64,000 nucleotides of DNA from Blastomonas sp. SL216. Its GTDB lineage: Bacteria; Pseudomonadota; Alphaproteobacteria; Sphingomonadales; Sphingomonadaceae. The translations under genes were made by a program, and so were the position numbers. Of this stretch, positions 56,040-63,631 are shown in pieces (position 1 is the stretch's first letter; every line of letters starts with the position of its first letter). The stretch is taken from positions 436,501 through 500,500 of the forward strand of contig CP113055.1 of assembly GCA_026625625.1 (NCBI GenBank), read 5' to 3'. The notes under the pieces were generated by a model. That model did no database searches. It was not told where the DNA came from and saw nothing but the letters and a program-made list of their open reading frames with translations.

Positions 56040-56872
56040 ATCAGCGCAGCGATCAGGAATACGAGCAGGCCGGCTATCTCGATTTCGGATCGCGCCGTCT
56101 GGCCAGCCACGACCGATTGCACCAGCCCACCCCGAAACGTGCGCTCGATATCGTCAAAATCCGCAGCGATACGCGCTTGGCCGTTGGTCAGGCATATGTC
56201 GCGGAACGCGGTTCGCGCTTCGTAGATGAGGCGTGCGCGCTGCCGGCTGAGCTCGGGCACGTCATCCTTGGCGGCCGGCCTTTTCCTGAAACGAGACGCT
56301 GCCATCATGCCGCCAATGGTGACCAGCAGGATCGTCAGGCCGAGCAGCGGGTAGAGGAGGGTGAGCACGGCGACAATCAGCAGGCCGGTACCGAGCGAAA
56401 TCACGCCGCTGATCAAGGGAACGAGGGCGTGATAGCAGACGATCTGCAGTTCCTCGAACGCAGCAAATGCCCGCGATGCGCCGGTTTCGAGATAGCTTGC
56501 ATAATCCTGATTCTGCAGGCGTGAAAATGCCAGTATCGCAAGCGAGGTCGCCACCGCATATTGTGTCTTGATGACGGCGCGCTGGCCCAGCAACCGCAGG
56601 ACGGCACTGGTCAGCATCGTGCCGATCAACGCCAGCTGGACAAAGGGAATGGTGCTGCGCGCCGATGACACGAACAGGGCAGAGGCAGCATGCTGGATCA
56701 GCAGGAGCGACCCGATTTCTGCGGTTGCCGCCAGGGTACTGAGCACGATGGCCCATCTGAAAGCCCGCTGCGCCGAGAGATCGGCATAGCGCACCAGTTC
56801 CCAAAGTTCCCTGGCACGCACCAAAAAATTGCGTTTCCCTGCCGAGGCAGATACCGGGCGTGCGTCCGTCAT
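55901..56872 (-). CDS. ABC exporter, transmembrane half (frame-disrupted)
   Basis: This 323-residue frame has a first membrane segment near AIVLSTLAATAEIGSLLLI and others to about residue 175 (LLGLTILLVTIGGMMAA), then AIALIW-type segments near LLVFLIAALIWPLL and the terminal LGVLALGGLRLLPHLATIRS, which is the normal end of a type-I ABC exporter membrane domain. It then runs into an abnormal tail and stops at 55901. Together with the 55113-56039 frame the whole would be about 586 residues, the standard size. Its substrate may be a polysaccharide or lipid-linked glycan. Confidence 0.65.
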   Translation of the reverse strand: MTDARPVSASAGKRNFLVRARELWELVRYADLSAQRAFRWAIVLSTLAATAEIGSLLLIQHAASALFVSSARSTIPFVQLALIGTMLTSAVLRLLGQRAVIKTQYAVATSLAILAFSRLQNQDYASYLETGASRAFAAFEELQIVCYHALVPLISGVISLGTGLLIVAVLTLLYPLLGLTILLVTIGGMMAASRFRKRPAAKDDVPELSRQRARLIYEARTAFRDICLTNGQARIAADFDDIERTFRGGLVQSVVAGQTARSEIEIAGLLVFLIAALIWPLLNADYRTLVPALGVLALGGLRLLPHLATIRSVPSARLAPMAR

Positions 56873-57139
56873 GTCGGTCTATCCTCGCCACGACTCAGGC
56901 CATTCAAGCGGGCAGTTTCGATTTTTCCATCCCCATCCCGTTTGTCGAAAAGATGGCGGAAAAGGTTGGAGTTTGGATACGATTGAGCGAAAAGGCGTTT
57001 CAAGGCAATCAGGTTGGCATGGGCCGGTTTCGGGCTTGCCTTCCGTCCGTTGGCCTCCAGCTGCGACTGGACAAACACGTTTTGCGTCTGCTGATGATCT
57101 GATCGGCGATGGCGTGAACGTTGCAGGTAGAAAAAGTGC

Positions 57140-58207
57140 ATGAGGAGAGCAGGCTCAAGCGAAAGCCAGGCAACAGCGGATGCGCCGTCATTGTCGGTGG
57201 TGATGCCTGTGTACAATGCCATGCCCTATCTCGATGCAGCCATTGCCAGCATTCTCGGACAAACCAAAACTGATTTTGAATTTTGCATCTATGATGACGG
57301 ATCGACCGACGCGTCGCTGGAGTGCGCCCGGTCATGGGCGGCCCGCGACACGCGCATCAGGGTGGAAACGGGTGGTCGGCGGCTCGGCCCGGTCGGCAGC
57401 TCGAATGCGGCCATGGCGATGGCCTCCACCGATCTGATCGCGCGCATGGACGCCGACGATCTGGCGCATCCCGAACGGCTCATGCTGCAATATGAATCCA
57501 TGCGGAGGCGACCCGACATAGCGCTGCTCGGATCGACGTTCCGCATTGTCAACGAGGCGGGAGAGCTGTTGTCGACCGAGACCTCCGACCGGCTTTTGGC
57601 GACATCAAATCCGCTGGCGCATCCCACCATCATGGTCCGTCGTACCGCATTTGTGACTGCGGGCGGCTATCGCGAGGGTACGGAGTATTTCGAAGACAAC
57701 GACCTTTATGCAAGGATGAGCGCGATAGGTGCTTGTTATGTCCTCAGAAAACCGCTGCTCGATGTCCGTATGGGCGGGCAGAATGCGCGCCTCCAGGATG
57801 ATCGCGCCGCCCTTGTCGCGCAGCTCGATCGGTTTTTCCGCCCGCACAGCCGGCGCGATCGTGCGAATGAAACCCATTCAGCCAATGCGGTGCGAACCCT
57901 GGCCCAGTTGCGCGTCTTCAATCTGCAGCGGCCCGGCCTGATAGGATATATGGTGCGGTGCGGCTCATTCGAAAACCTGCGCCAGGGGCTTGCCGTGCTG
58001 GGGTTTGTGACGCTGGCGGAAGTGTCGCCCAAGCTGACATTGGAGGCTCTGCGCGCCATGTGGCACCTGCGCGAGCGGCAGGTCGCCAGAAAGCTGGGCG
58101 ACCGAAAACTGTTTCGCTGGGTCCCGGGCATGGGTTCGGCGCTGATCCATGACGGGGCGTCTTCGGTCGGCCAGCCGGAGCGCGATTGCGCTCATCAAGG
58201 GGCCTGA
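57140..58207 (+). CDS. glycosyltransferase family 2
   Basis: The 355-residue protein has the GT2 nucleotide-binding start LSVVMPVYNAMPYLDAAIASI and the DXD-type motif LIARMDADDLAHPERL, followed by an acceptor region (NPLAHPTIMVRRTAFVTAGGYREGTEYFEDNDLYAR). No membrane segment is clear, and the C-terminal about 130 residues are of uncertain role. It is divergent from the broken ABC exporter across a 267-bp gap in which I see no further gene. It probably extends a surface polysaccharide or LPS core. Confidence 0.85.
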   Translation: MRRAGSSESQATADAPSLSVVMPVYNAMPYLDAAIASILGQTKTDFEFCIYDDGSTDASLECARSWAARDTRIRVETGGRRLGPVGSSNAAMAMASTDLIARMDADDLAHPERLMLQYESMRRRPDIALLGSTFRIVNEAGELLSTETSDRLLATSNPLAHPTIMVRRTAFVTAGGYREGTEYFEDNDLYARMSAIGACYVLRKPLLDVRMGGQNARLQDDRAALVAQLDRFFRPHSRRDRANETHSANAVRTLAQLRVFNLQRPGLIGYMVRCGSFENLRQGLAVLGFVTLAEVSPKLTLEALRAMWHLRERQVARKLGDRKLFRWVPGMGSALIHDGASSVGQPERDCAHQGA

Positions 58208-58270
58208 AGGTGCGGACGGCCCCGTCAATCCAGCGATAGCAGACCGGCGACAGCGCACGCCGGCAGATGA

Positions 58271-59737
58271 TCAGGACGGCCTGATCGCTGCCGACCACTG
58301 CCCGAGGCGCCGGTCGCGCACGGCATTGTCCATGGCGGGCTCGAAGGTCTGGATCGGGGCCACCATCGCGCGGGCCTCTTCAAGCGAGCCATAATGGCCG
58401 GAGCCGATCGCCGCCAGGATCGCCGCGCCGCGCGCCGTTGTCTCGACGTCGCTCGGGCGTTCGCAGGGAATGCCCAGCACATTGGCGATATCCTGCGCGA
58501 TCCAGTCATTGGCGCTCATGCCTCCGTCGAGCCGCAGCACCGACCATCCAGCCCCGTCGGCGGCAAAGGCACGACCGAGATCGTGGAACACATTGGCGAC
58601 CGATTCGAGCGCAGCGCGCACGATATGCGCGCGGGTGGTGGCGAACGAGAGCCCGCTGATGCTGCCGCGTGCATCGGGCATCCAATAGGGCGCTCCCAGG
58701 CCTGACAGGGCAGGGACCACGACCACGCCGCCGCTATCGGGCACCGACCGGGCGAGCGCTTCGCTCTCGGCCGCATCGCCGAGCAGGCCGATGCTGTCGC
58801 GCAGCCATTTGACCAGGCTGCCAGCGACAAAGACCGATCCTTCCAGCGCAAAGCTGCGCGTGCCGTTCACCTCGCACAAAATCGTGCCGAGCAGGCGATG
58901 CTCTGACCTGGGCGGGGTCTGGCCCATATTAGCCAGGATGAACGCGCCGGTGCCCAGCGTCGCCTTGGTCTGGCCCTGGCTGAAACAGCCCTGGCCGATT
59001 GTGGCGGATTGCTGGTCGCCCGCAAGCCCGGTGATCGGGATCGCCGCGCCGAACAGCGCGGGCAGGGTGGTGCCGAACGTGCCGGTGCTGGGCACGACCT
59101 CCGGCAGCGCGGAACGCGGCACGCCGAAAAGGTCGCACAGCCCCTGGTCCCAGCCCTGACCGGTCAGGGCGAACAGGCTGGTGCGGCTCGCATTGGAAAC
59201 GTCGGTGACATGCAGACCGCCGGTGAGATTCCACACTAGCCAGCTTTCGATCGTGCCGAAGGCAAGCCGGTCGCTCAGCGCGTCTGCCCCATCGATGTTG
59301 CGCAGCATCCACGCCATCTTGGTCGCGGAGAAATAGGGGTCGAGCAGCAGGCCGGTCGCCGATTGCACCGCGCCCTCATGCCCGGCCGCGCGCAAGTGCT
59401 GGCACTGTTCGTCGGTCCGCCGATCCTGCCAGACAATCGCCTTGCCGAGCGGCTGGCCGGTAGCTTTGTCCCAGGCCACGACAGTCTCGCGCTGATTGGT
59501 GACGCCGATCGCGGCGATCCGCTCCGCGCCGCCCGCGCGCTCGATCATCTTGCGCGCGCAGACCAATGTGCGGTCCCAGATTTCGGCTGCGTCATGCTCG
59601 ACCCAGCCGGGCTGGGGATAGTGCTGGGTGATGTCGCGCTGTTCGGTGGCGATCCATTCTCCCGACAGCGTATAGAGCATCGCGCGGGTGGACGTGGTGC
59701 CTTCGTCCAGCACCAGGATCAGCTTGTCACCCGCCAT
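58271..59737 (-). CDS. glpK: glycerol kinase
   Basis: The ATG at 59737 gives the classical start GDKLILVLDEGTTSTRAM; 488 residues, the normal size. Other motifs are AIVWQDRRT, GDQQSATIGQGCF, LGTGAFILANMG and SALSGLGAPYW-like (VPALSGLGAPYWMPDARG). It phosphorylates glycerol to sn-glycerol-3-phosphate. It is the last gene of the leftward overlapping run and overlaps the RibB-like gene by 11 bases. Confidence 0.95.
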   Translation of the reverse strand: MAGDKLILVLDEGTTSTRAMLYTLSGEWIATEQRDITQHYPQPGWVEHDAAEIWDRTLVCARKMIERAGGAERIAAIGVTNQRETVVAWDKATGQPLGKAIVWQDRRTDEQCQHLRAAGHEGAVQSATGLLLDPYFSATKMAWMLRNIDGADALSDRLAFGTIESWLVWNLTGGLHVTDVSNASRTSLFALTGQGWDQGLCDLFGVPRSALPEVVPSTGTFGTTLPALFGAAIPITGLAGDQQSATIGQGCFSQGQTKATLGTGAFILANMGQTPPRSEHRLLGTILCEVNGTRSFALEGSVFVAGSLVKWLRDSIGLLGDAAESEALARSVPDSGGVVVVPALSGLGAPYWMPDARGSISGLSFATTRAHIVRAALESVANVFHDLGRAFAADGAGWSVLRLDGGMSANDWIAQDIANVLGIPCERPSDVETTARGAAILAAIGSGHYGSLEEARAMVAPIQTFEPAMDNAVRDRRLGQWSAAIRPS

Positions 59738-60344
59738 GCGCTGCCTCCTTGTCCGCGCTGTCGCCCAGCAGATCGCCGATATCGGCAACCTCCAGGCCGA
59801 AGCGTTCGACCAGATCTGCAATATCGGCAGGCCGCGCCATCTCGCCATCGTCGCGCATGATCGAGCAGATCACCGCCGCATCACCGCAGCCTGCGCGGCG
59901 GGTCAGGTCGATTGCGGCTTCGGCGGCGGCAGGTCGCTCGGCAACGCCGCCTGCAGAGCAGATTAGCGGGAAGATATGGCCCGGCGAGACGATGTCGTCG
60001 GCGGTGGCATCGGGCGCGACCGCGACCTTGACGGTCTGTGCGCGGTCGGCGGCGGAAATGCCGGTGGTGACGCCTTCTGCCGCCTCGATCGAGCGGCCCA
60101 GGGGCCGTCCGGACTGACGATCCTTGCCTGGGTTCATCAGGCCGATGCCCAGCCGCAGCGCGCGGTCCTGCTGCATCGCAAGGCAGATCAGGCCCCGGCC
60201 ATAGGTCGCCATGAAATTGATCGCCTCGGGCGTCGCATGCTCGGCGGCGACGGCGAAATCCATGTCGCCCCGGCGGAACTGGTCGCCGGTGATGATGATG
60301 ACCTTGCCCTGTTTCAGGGCCTCCACCGCAGCTGCGATGCTCAT
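59727..60344 (-). CDS. RibB-fold protein with degenerate active site
   Basis: The 205-residue protein aligns with 3,4-dihydroxy-2-butanone-4-phosphate synthase (RibB) over its length: AAEHATPEAINFMATYGRG, SIEAAEGVTTGISAADRAQT, SPGHIFPL and DDGEMARP are all present. However, aligned to E. coli RibB, the metal ligands Glu38 and His153 are Arg25 and Ala140, Thr154 is Ala141 and Glu174 is Ser161, while Arg37, Asp42 and His136 persist. It is therefore unlikely to be a working RibB. It overlaps the FMN reductase gene by four bases and glpK by 11. Confidence 0.8.
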   Translation of the reverse strand: MSIAAAVEALKQGKVIIITGDQFRRGDMDFAVAAEHATPEAINFMATYGRGLICLAMQQDRALRLGIGLMNPGKDRQSGRPLGRSIEAAEGVTTGISAADRAQTVKVAVAPDATADDIVSPGHIFPLICSAGGVAERPAAAEAAIDLTRRAGCGDAAVICSIMRDDGEMARPADIADLVERFGLEVADIGDLLGDSADKEAAHGG

Positions 60345-60919
60345 GCGGCGGGCCTTGCCATGGCGCTGAGGCTGGTTGCGCCCTGCACGACCTGCTGGCC
60401 GACCATGTCGAGCTGCATCCGCGCGCGGTCGTCGAGACACTCGCCATCGGGCGAATACAGGCCGGGATAGGTGCGGATCGTCGCGCCCATCGGCGTCGGC
60501 CAGCCACGCAGCGCGTGGACGATGCTGCGCAGCGTCTGCATCGTGCTCATCGTCGCCTGGTCGCCATAGGCCGTGGCGATCAGCCCGACCGCCCGCCCAT
60601 CGAGATAGGGCCGGGCGTCCTTGGACAGGTCTTCCAGATAATCGAGCGCGTTCTTGACCAGGCCCGAGATCGTGCCGTGATAGCCGGGCGCTGCGAGCAG
60701 CACGCCATCGGCGGCACGCACCGCCTCGACCATCTCGCGGCCTTCCTCTCCCGCATGCGCGCTGCTGCGATAATGCGGCAGCGCGGCGAGATAGGCCCCG
60801 TCGAACAGCTGCACCTCTGCACCGTGCGCGGCGGCGCTCGCCATCGCGGTGCGCAGCGCCAGCTCAGTGGTGCTGCCGATGGAAACGGTGCCGCCGATGG
60901 CGACGATGCGGGGTGTCAT
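60341..60919 (-). CDS. NADPH-dependent FMN reductase
   Basis: The 192-residue protein has the flavodoxin-like NADPH-FMN reductase fold: IVAIGGTVSIGSTTELALR at the start and LLAAPGYHGTISGLVKNALDYLED, which binds the flavin ring. Relatives are SsuE and Azr. It probably supplies FMNH2 to the flavin monooxygenase three genes upstream in the run. Its start overlaps the GlpD stop, and its stop overlaps the RibB-like start, by four bases each. Confidence 0.88.
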   Translation of the reverse strand: MTPRIVAIGGTVSIGSTTELALRTAMASAAAHGAEVQLFDGAYLAALPHYRSSAHAGEEGREMVEAVRAADGVLLAAPGYHGTISGLVKNALDYLEDLSKDARPYLDGRAVGLIATAYGDQATMSTMQTLRSIVHALRGWPTPMGATIRTYPGLYSPDGECLDDRARMQLDMVGQQVVQGATSLSAMARPAA

Positions 60920-62418
60920 GACGTCAATTCCTCTGTGAAAAACCGGTCGAGATCGTGCGCCTGTTCGGGCGAGAGATGAAGCCCCAGCTTGGTGCGCCGC
61001 CAGAGGATATCCTCAGCGCTCATCGCCCATTCGTTGGTCACCAGATGGCGGACTTCGGCTTCGGTCAGGCCATGGCCGAAATGGCGGCCGCATTGGTCGA
61101 GCGTCGCGGCATCGCCCAGAAATTCTGCCGCGACCGTGCCATAGCTGTGGACCAGGCGCTCGGCCCAGCCGGCCTCGAGGAACGGATAGCGCGCGCGCAG
61201 CGAGGCGATCTGCTGCTCCACCTGATCCACGCCGAAATCGCCACCGGGCAGGGGGCGGCTGTGCGTCCAGTGATCGCCGCGCAATGCCGGGATGCGGCTC
61301 GCCATCGTGTCGACCGCTTCCTGGCTGAGCGTGCGGAAGGTGGTGATCTTGCCGCCGAATACCGACAGCATCGGCGCACCCTCGTGCGCTTCGGTAAGAT
61401 CGAAGCGATAGCCGCGCGTCGCGGCTTCGGGCTTGCCCGACCCGTCATCGACCAGCGGCCGAACGCCCGAATAGGTCCATACGACATCGGCGGGGGTCAC
61501 CGGCCTGGTGAAGAAGCGGCTCGCGCCCTCGCACAGATAGGCGATTTCTTCCTCGCTCGCGACGATGGGTTCGCCAGGTTGCTGGTCGCGGTCGGTGGTG
61601 CCGATCAGCGTGAAATCCTGCTCATAGGGAATGGCGAAGAAGATGCGGCCATCGGGGAGCTGGAAGAAATAGGGGTGCGGGTGATCGAACAGCTTGCGCA
61701 CCACGATATGCGATCCGCGCACCAGCCTGATCGACTGTTTGGGCTGCTCGCCTGACTTGCCCAGGATCCCGAGCACCGAGGGACCGGCGGCGTTGATGAC
61801 AGAGCGCGCGGCGAATTCGCCCTGCGGCGTCTCGATGCGCCACAGTTCGCCTGCGCGCTCCAGCCTGGTCACCGGGCAGCGTGTGCGCACCTGAGCGCCA
61901 TGATCGGCGGCGTCGCGGGCATTGAGCACCACGAGCCGCGCATCATCGACCCAGCCGTCCGAATAGACGAAACCGTGCACGAATTCGGGCTTGAGCGGCT
62001 TGCCCGCCGGATGTCGGTCGAGCCGGATCGTCTCGGTCGCAGGCAGCAGCTTGCGCATGCCGAGATGGTCGTAGAGGAACAGCCCGAGCCGCAGCAGCCA
62101 GCGCGGGCGCAGGCCCTTGACCCAGGGCAGCACGAACCGCATCGGCCAGATGATGTGCGGCGCGATGCCCCAGAGGATCTCACGCTCCCCCAGCGCCTCG
62201 CGCACCAGACCGAATTCGTAATGCTCCAGATAGCGCAGGCCGCCATGGATCAGCTTGCTCGAGTTGGACGAGGTGCCGCTGGCCAGATCCTGCGCCTCGA
62301 GCAACAGCACGCGCGCGCCGCGCCCTGCGGCATCGCGCGCAATGCCGGTGCCGTTGACGCCGCCGCCGATCACGGCGACGTCGAACACGCTGGCGTCAGG
62401 ATGCGGCGACTGGTCCAT
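60916..62418 (-). CDS. glpD: glycerol-3-phosphate dehydrogenase
   Basis: The 500-residue flavoprotein has the FAD dinucleotide motif VAVIGGGVNGTGIARDAAGRG, the GTSSNSSKLIHGGLRYLEH block of GlpD, and the C-terminal domain with FGGKITTFRTLSQEAV. It oxidises sn-glycerol-3-phosphate to dihydroxyacetone phosphate and passes electrons to quinone, at the inner-membrane face. It overlaps the monooxygenase stop (TGATG) and the FMN reductase gene (ATGA). Confidence 0.95.
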   Translation of the reverse strand: MDQSPHPDASVFDVAVIGGGVNGTGIARDAAGRGARVLLLEAQDLASGTSSNSSKLIHGGLRYLEHYEFGLVREALGEREILWGIAPHIIWPMRFVLPWVKGLRPRWLLRLGLFLYDHLGMRKLLPATETIRLDRHPAGKPLKPEFVHGFVYSDGWVDDARLVVLNARDAADHGAQVRTRCPVTRLERAGELWRIETPQGEFAARSVINAAGPSVLGILGKSGEQPKQSIRLVRGSHIVVRKLFDHPHPYFFQLPDGRIFFAIPYEQDFTLIGTTDRDQQPGEPIVASEEEIAYLCEGASRFFTRPVTPADVVWTYSGVRPLVDDGSGKPEAATRGYRFDLTEAHEGAPMLSVFGGKITTFRTLSQEAVDTMASRIPALRGDHWTHSRPLPGGDFGVDQVEQQIASLRARYPFLEAGWAERLVHSYGTVAAEFLGDAATLDQCGRHFGHGLTEAEVRHLVTNEWAMSAEDILWRRTKLGLHLSPEQAHDLDRFFTEELTS

Positions 62419-63515
62419 CAGATGTCGAGCGGTCCGTGCTGGATATGCGGCAGAACGTAGCGCGCAAACATATCGGCTTCCTGCACATGCGGATAGCCCG
62501 AGAGGATGAACGCCTCGATGCCCTCGGCCTGATAGGCGCGCAGCTTGGCGAGCACCTGATCGGGCGTGCCGACGATCGCTGCGCCACAGCCCGAGCGGGC
62601 GCGGCCGATGCCGGTCCAGAGGTTTTCCTCGACAAAGCCATCGCCATCGGCGGCCCCGCGCAGCTCCTGCTGACGCTGCACGCCGTAATTCTTGGCATCG
62701 AGCGACTTTTCGCGGATCGCCTTGCCGGCTTCGTCGTCGAGCTTGGAGAGCAGCCGATCAGCATAGGCGCGCGCTTCGTCTTCGGTCTCGCGCACGATGA
62801 CATGGACGCGATAACCGAACTTGAGCGTACGGCCATATTTCGCGGCGCGGGCCTTCAGGTCGGCGATGTTCTCGCGCACCTTGTCCATCGTGTCGGGCCA
62901 CATCAGGTATACGTCGCAGGCTTCTGCAGCGCACTCGCGCGCTTCATGGCTCAGCCCACCGAAATAGAAGGCGGGGCATTTGCCCGACAGCGTGGTGACG
63001 CGCGGCGGATCGAGCTTCAGGTTGAAAAAATCGCCTTGGAAATCGAGCGCCTCGCCATTCAGCAGGGTGCGCACGATCTTCATGATCTCGGTTGCGCGGG
63101 CATAGCGGGGGCCGGATTCGATCTTCTCGCCCGGCATGTCGGACGAGATGATGTTGACGTTCAACCGCCCGCCGGTGCCTGCGGCATTGGGGCCGAGGAT
63201 GCGGTCCAGCGTCGCGATCCGGCGGGCGAGCTGCGGCGGCCAGTCCTCACCCATGCGCGTCGCCCAGAGCAGCTTGATGCGGCGGACCTGGGTGGCGACG
63301 GCAGCGGCGAAGGCGGTGGTGTCGAGGCCAAGGCTATAGCCCGAAGGCAGCAGGATGTTGTCGAACCCGCCCTCTTCGGCGCGCAACACGATGTTGCGGC
63401 AATGCTCCCAGCTCGACTGCAGATACGGGTCGGGCACGCCCAGGAACTCATAGTCATCGTCGCACAGCGCCGAAAACCAGGCGATTTCGCATTGTTGGTC
63501 GGTGGCTTGGGTCAT
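62418..63515 (-). CDS. SsuD/SmoC-like FMNH2-dependent sulfonate monooxygenase
   Basis: The 365-residue luciferase-like (LLM) protein matches SsuD throughout, for example GGRLNVNIISSD, FGYRVHVIVRETEDEARAY, ENLWTGIGRARSGCGAAIVG and LSGYPHVQEAD. Arg236, His238, Arg307 and Tyr341 match the Arg226/His228, Arg297 and Tyr331 residues of SsuD; SsuD Cys54 is replaced by Leu62. It should use O2 and FMNH2 to split a C-S bond, releasing sulfite and an aldehyde. The ATG follows GAAGGA. With FMN reductase, aldo/keto reductase and GlpK/GlpD around it, sulfoquinovose is my favoured substrate. Confidence 0.85.
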   Translation of the reverse strand: MTQATDQQCEIAWFSALCDDDYEFLGVPDPYLQSSWEHCRNIVLRAEEGGFDNILLPSGYSLGLDTTAFAAAVATQVRRIKLLWATRMGEDWPPQLARRIATLDRILGPNAAGTGGRLNVNIISSDMPGEKIESGPRYARATEIMKIVRTLLNGEALDFQGDFFNLKLDPPRVTTLSGKCPAFYFGGLSHEARECAAEACDVYLMWPDTMDKVRENIADLKARAAKYGRTLKFGYRVHVIVRETEDEARAYADRLLSKLDDEAGKAIREKSLDAKNYGVQRQQELRGAADGDGFVEENLWTGIGRARSGCGAAIVGTPDQVLAKLRAYQAEGIEAFILSGYPHVQEADMFARYVLPHIQHGPLDI

Positions 63516-63542
63516 TGTTGCTTCCTTCGGTCTGGCGCGGGG

Positions 63543-63617
63543 CCTTCGACAAGCTCAGGCTGAGCGGATGGGGTTTGAATGGCTGCTTTGACTCCGCCCA
63601 TGTCGAGCCTGTCGAAG
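63543..63617. repeat. inverted CTTCGACA(A/G)GCTC repeat
   Basis: CCTTCGACAAGCTCAGGCTGAGCGG (63543-63567, of which the core is CTTCGACAAGCTCAGG) is mirrored by GAGCCTGTCGAAG (63605-63617). This is the dispersed CTTCGACAGGCTC-type intergenic repeat of sphingomonads in inverted pairing. It lies in the 116-bp gap between the aldo/keto reductase and the monooxygenase, the largest gap in the operon. Confidence 0.65.
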
Positions 63618-63631
63618 CACGCCGCGCAGCT

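Noticed and set aside
58199-58223. GGGGCC...GGCCCC hairpin between GT2 and glpK as a terminator
   Set aside because: The stem is only six pairs with a 13-base loop, starts within the GT2 gene and has no U-tract; too weak to list.
59727-60344. Annotation as a functional ribB
   Set aside because: The metal-binding and catalytic residues are substituted, so the standard name would mislead.
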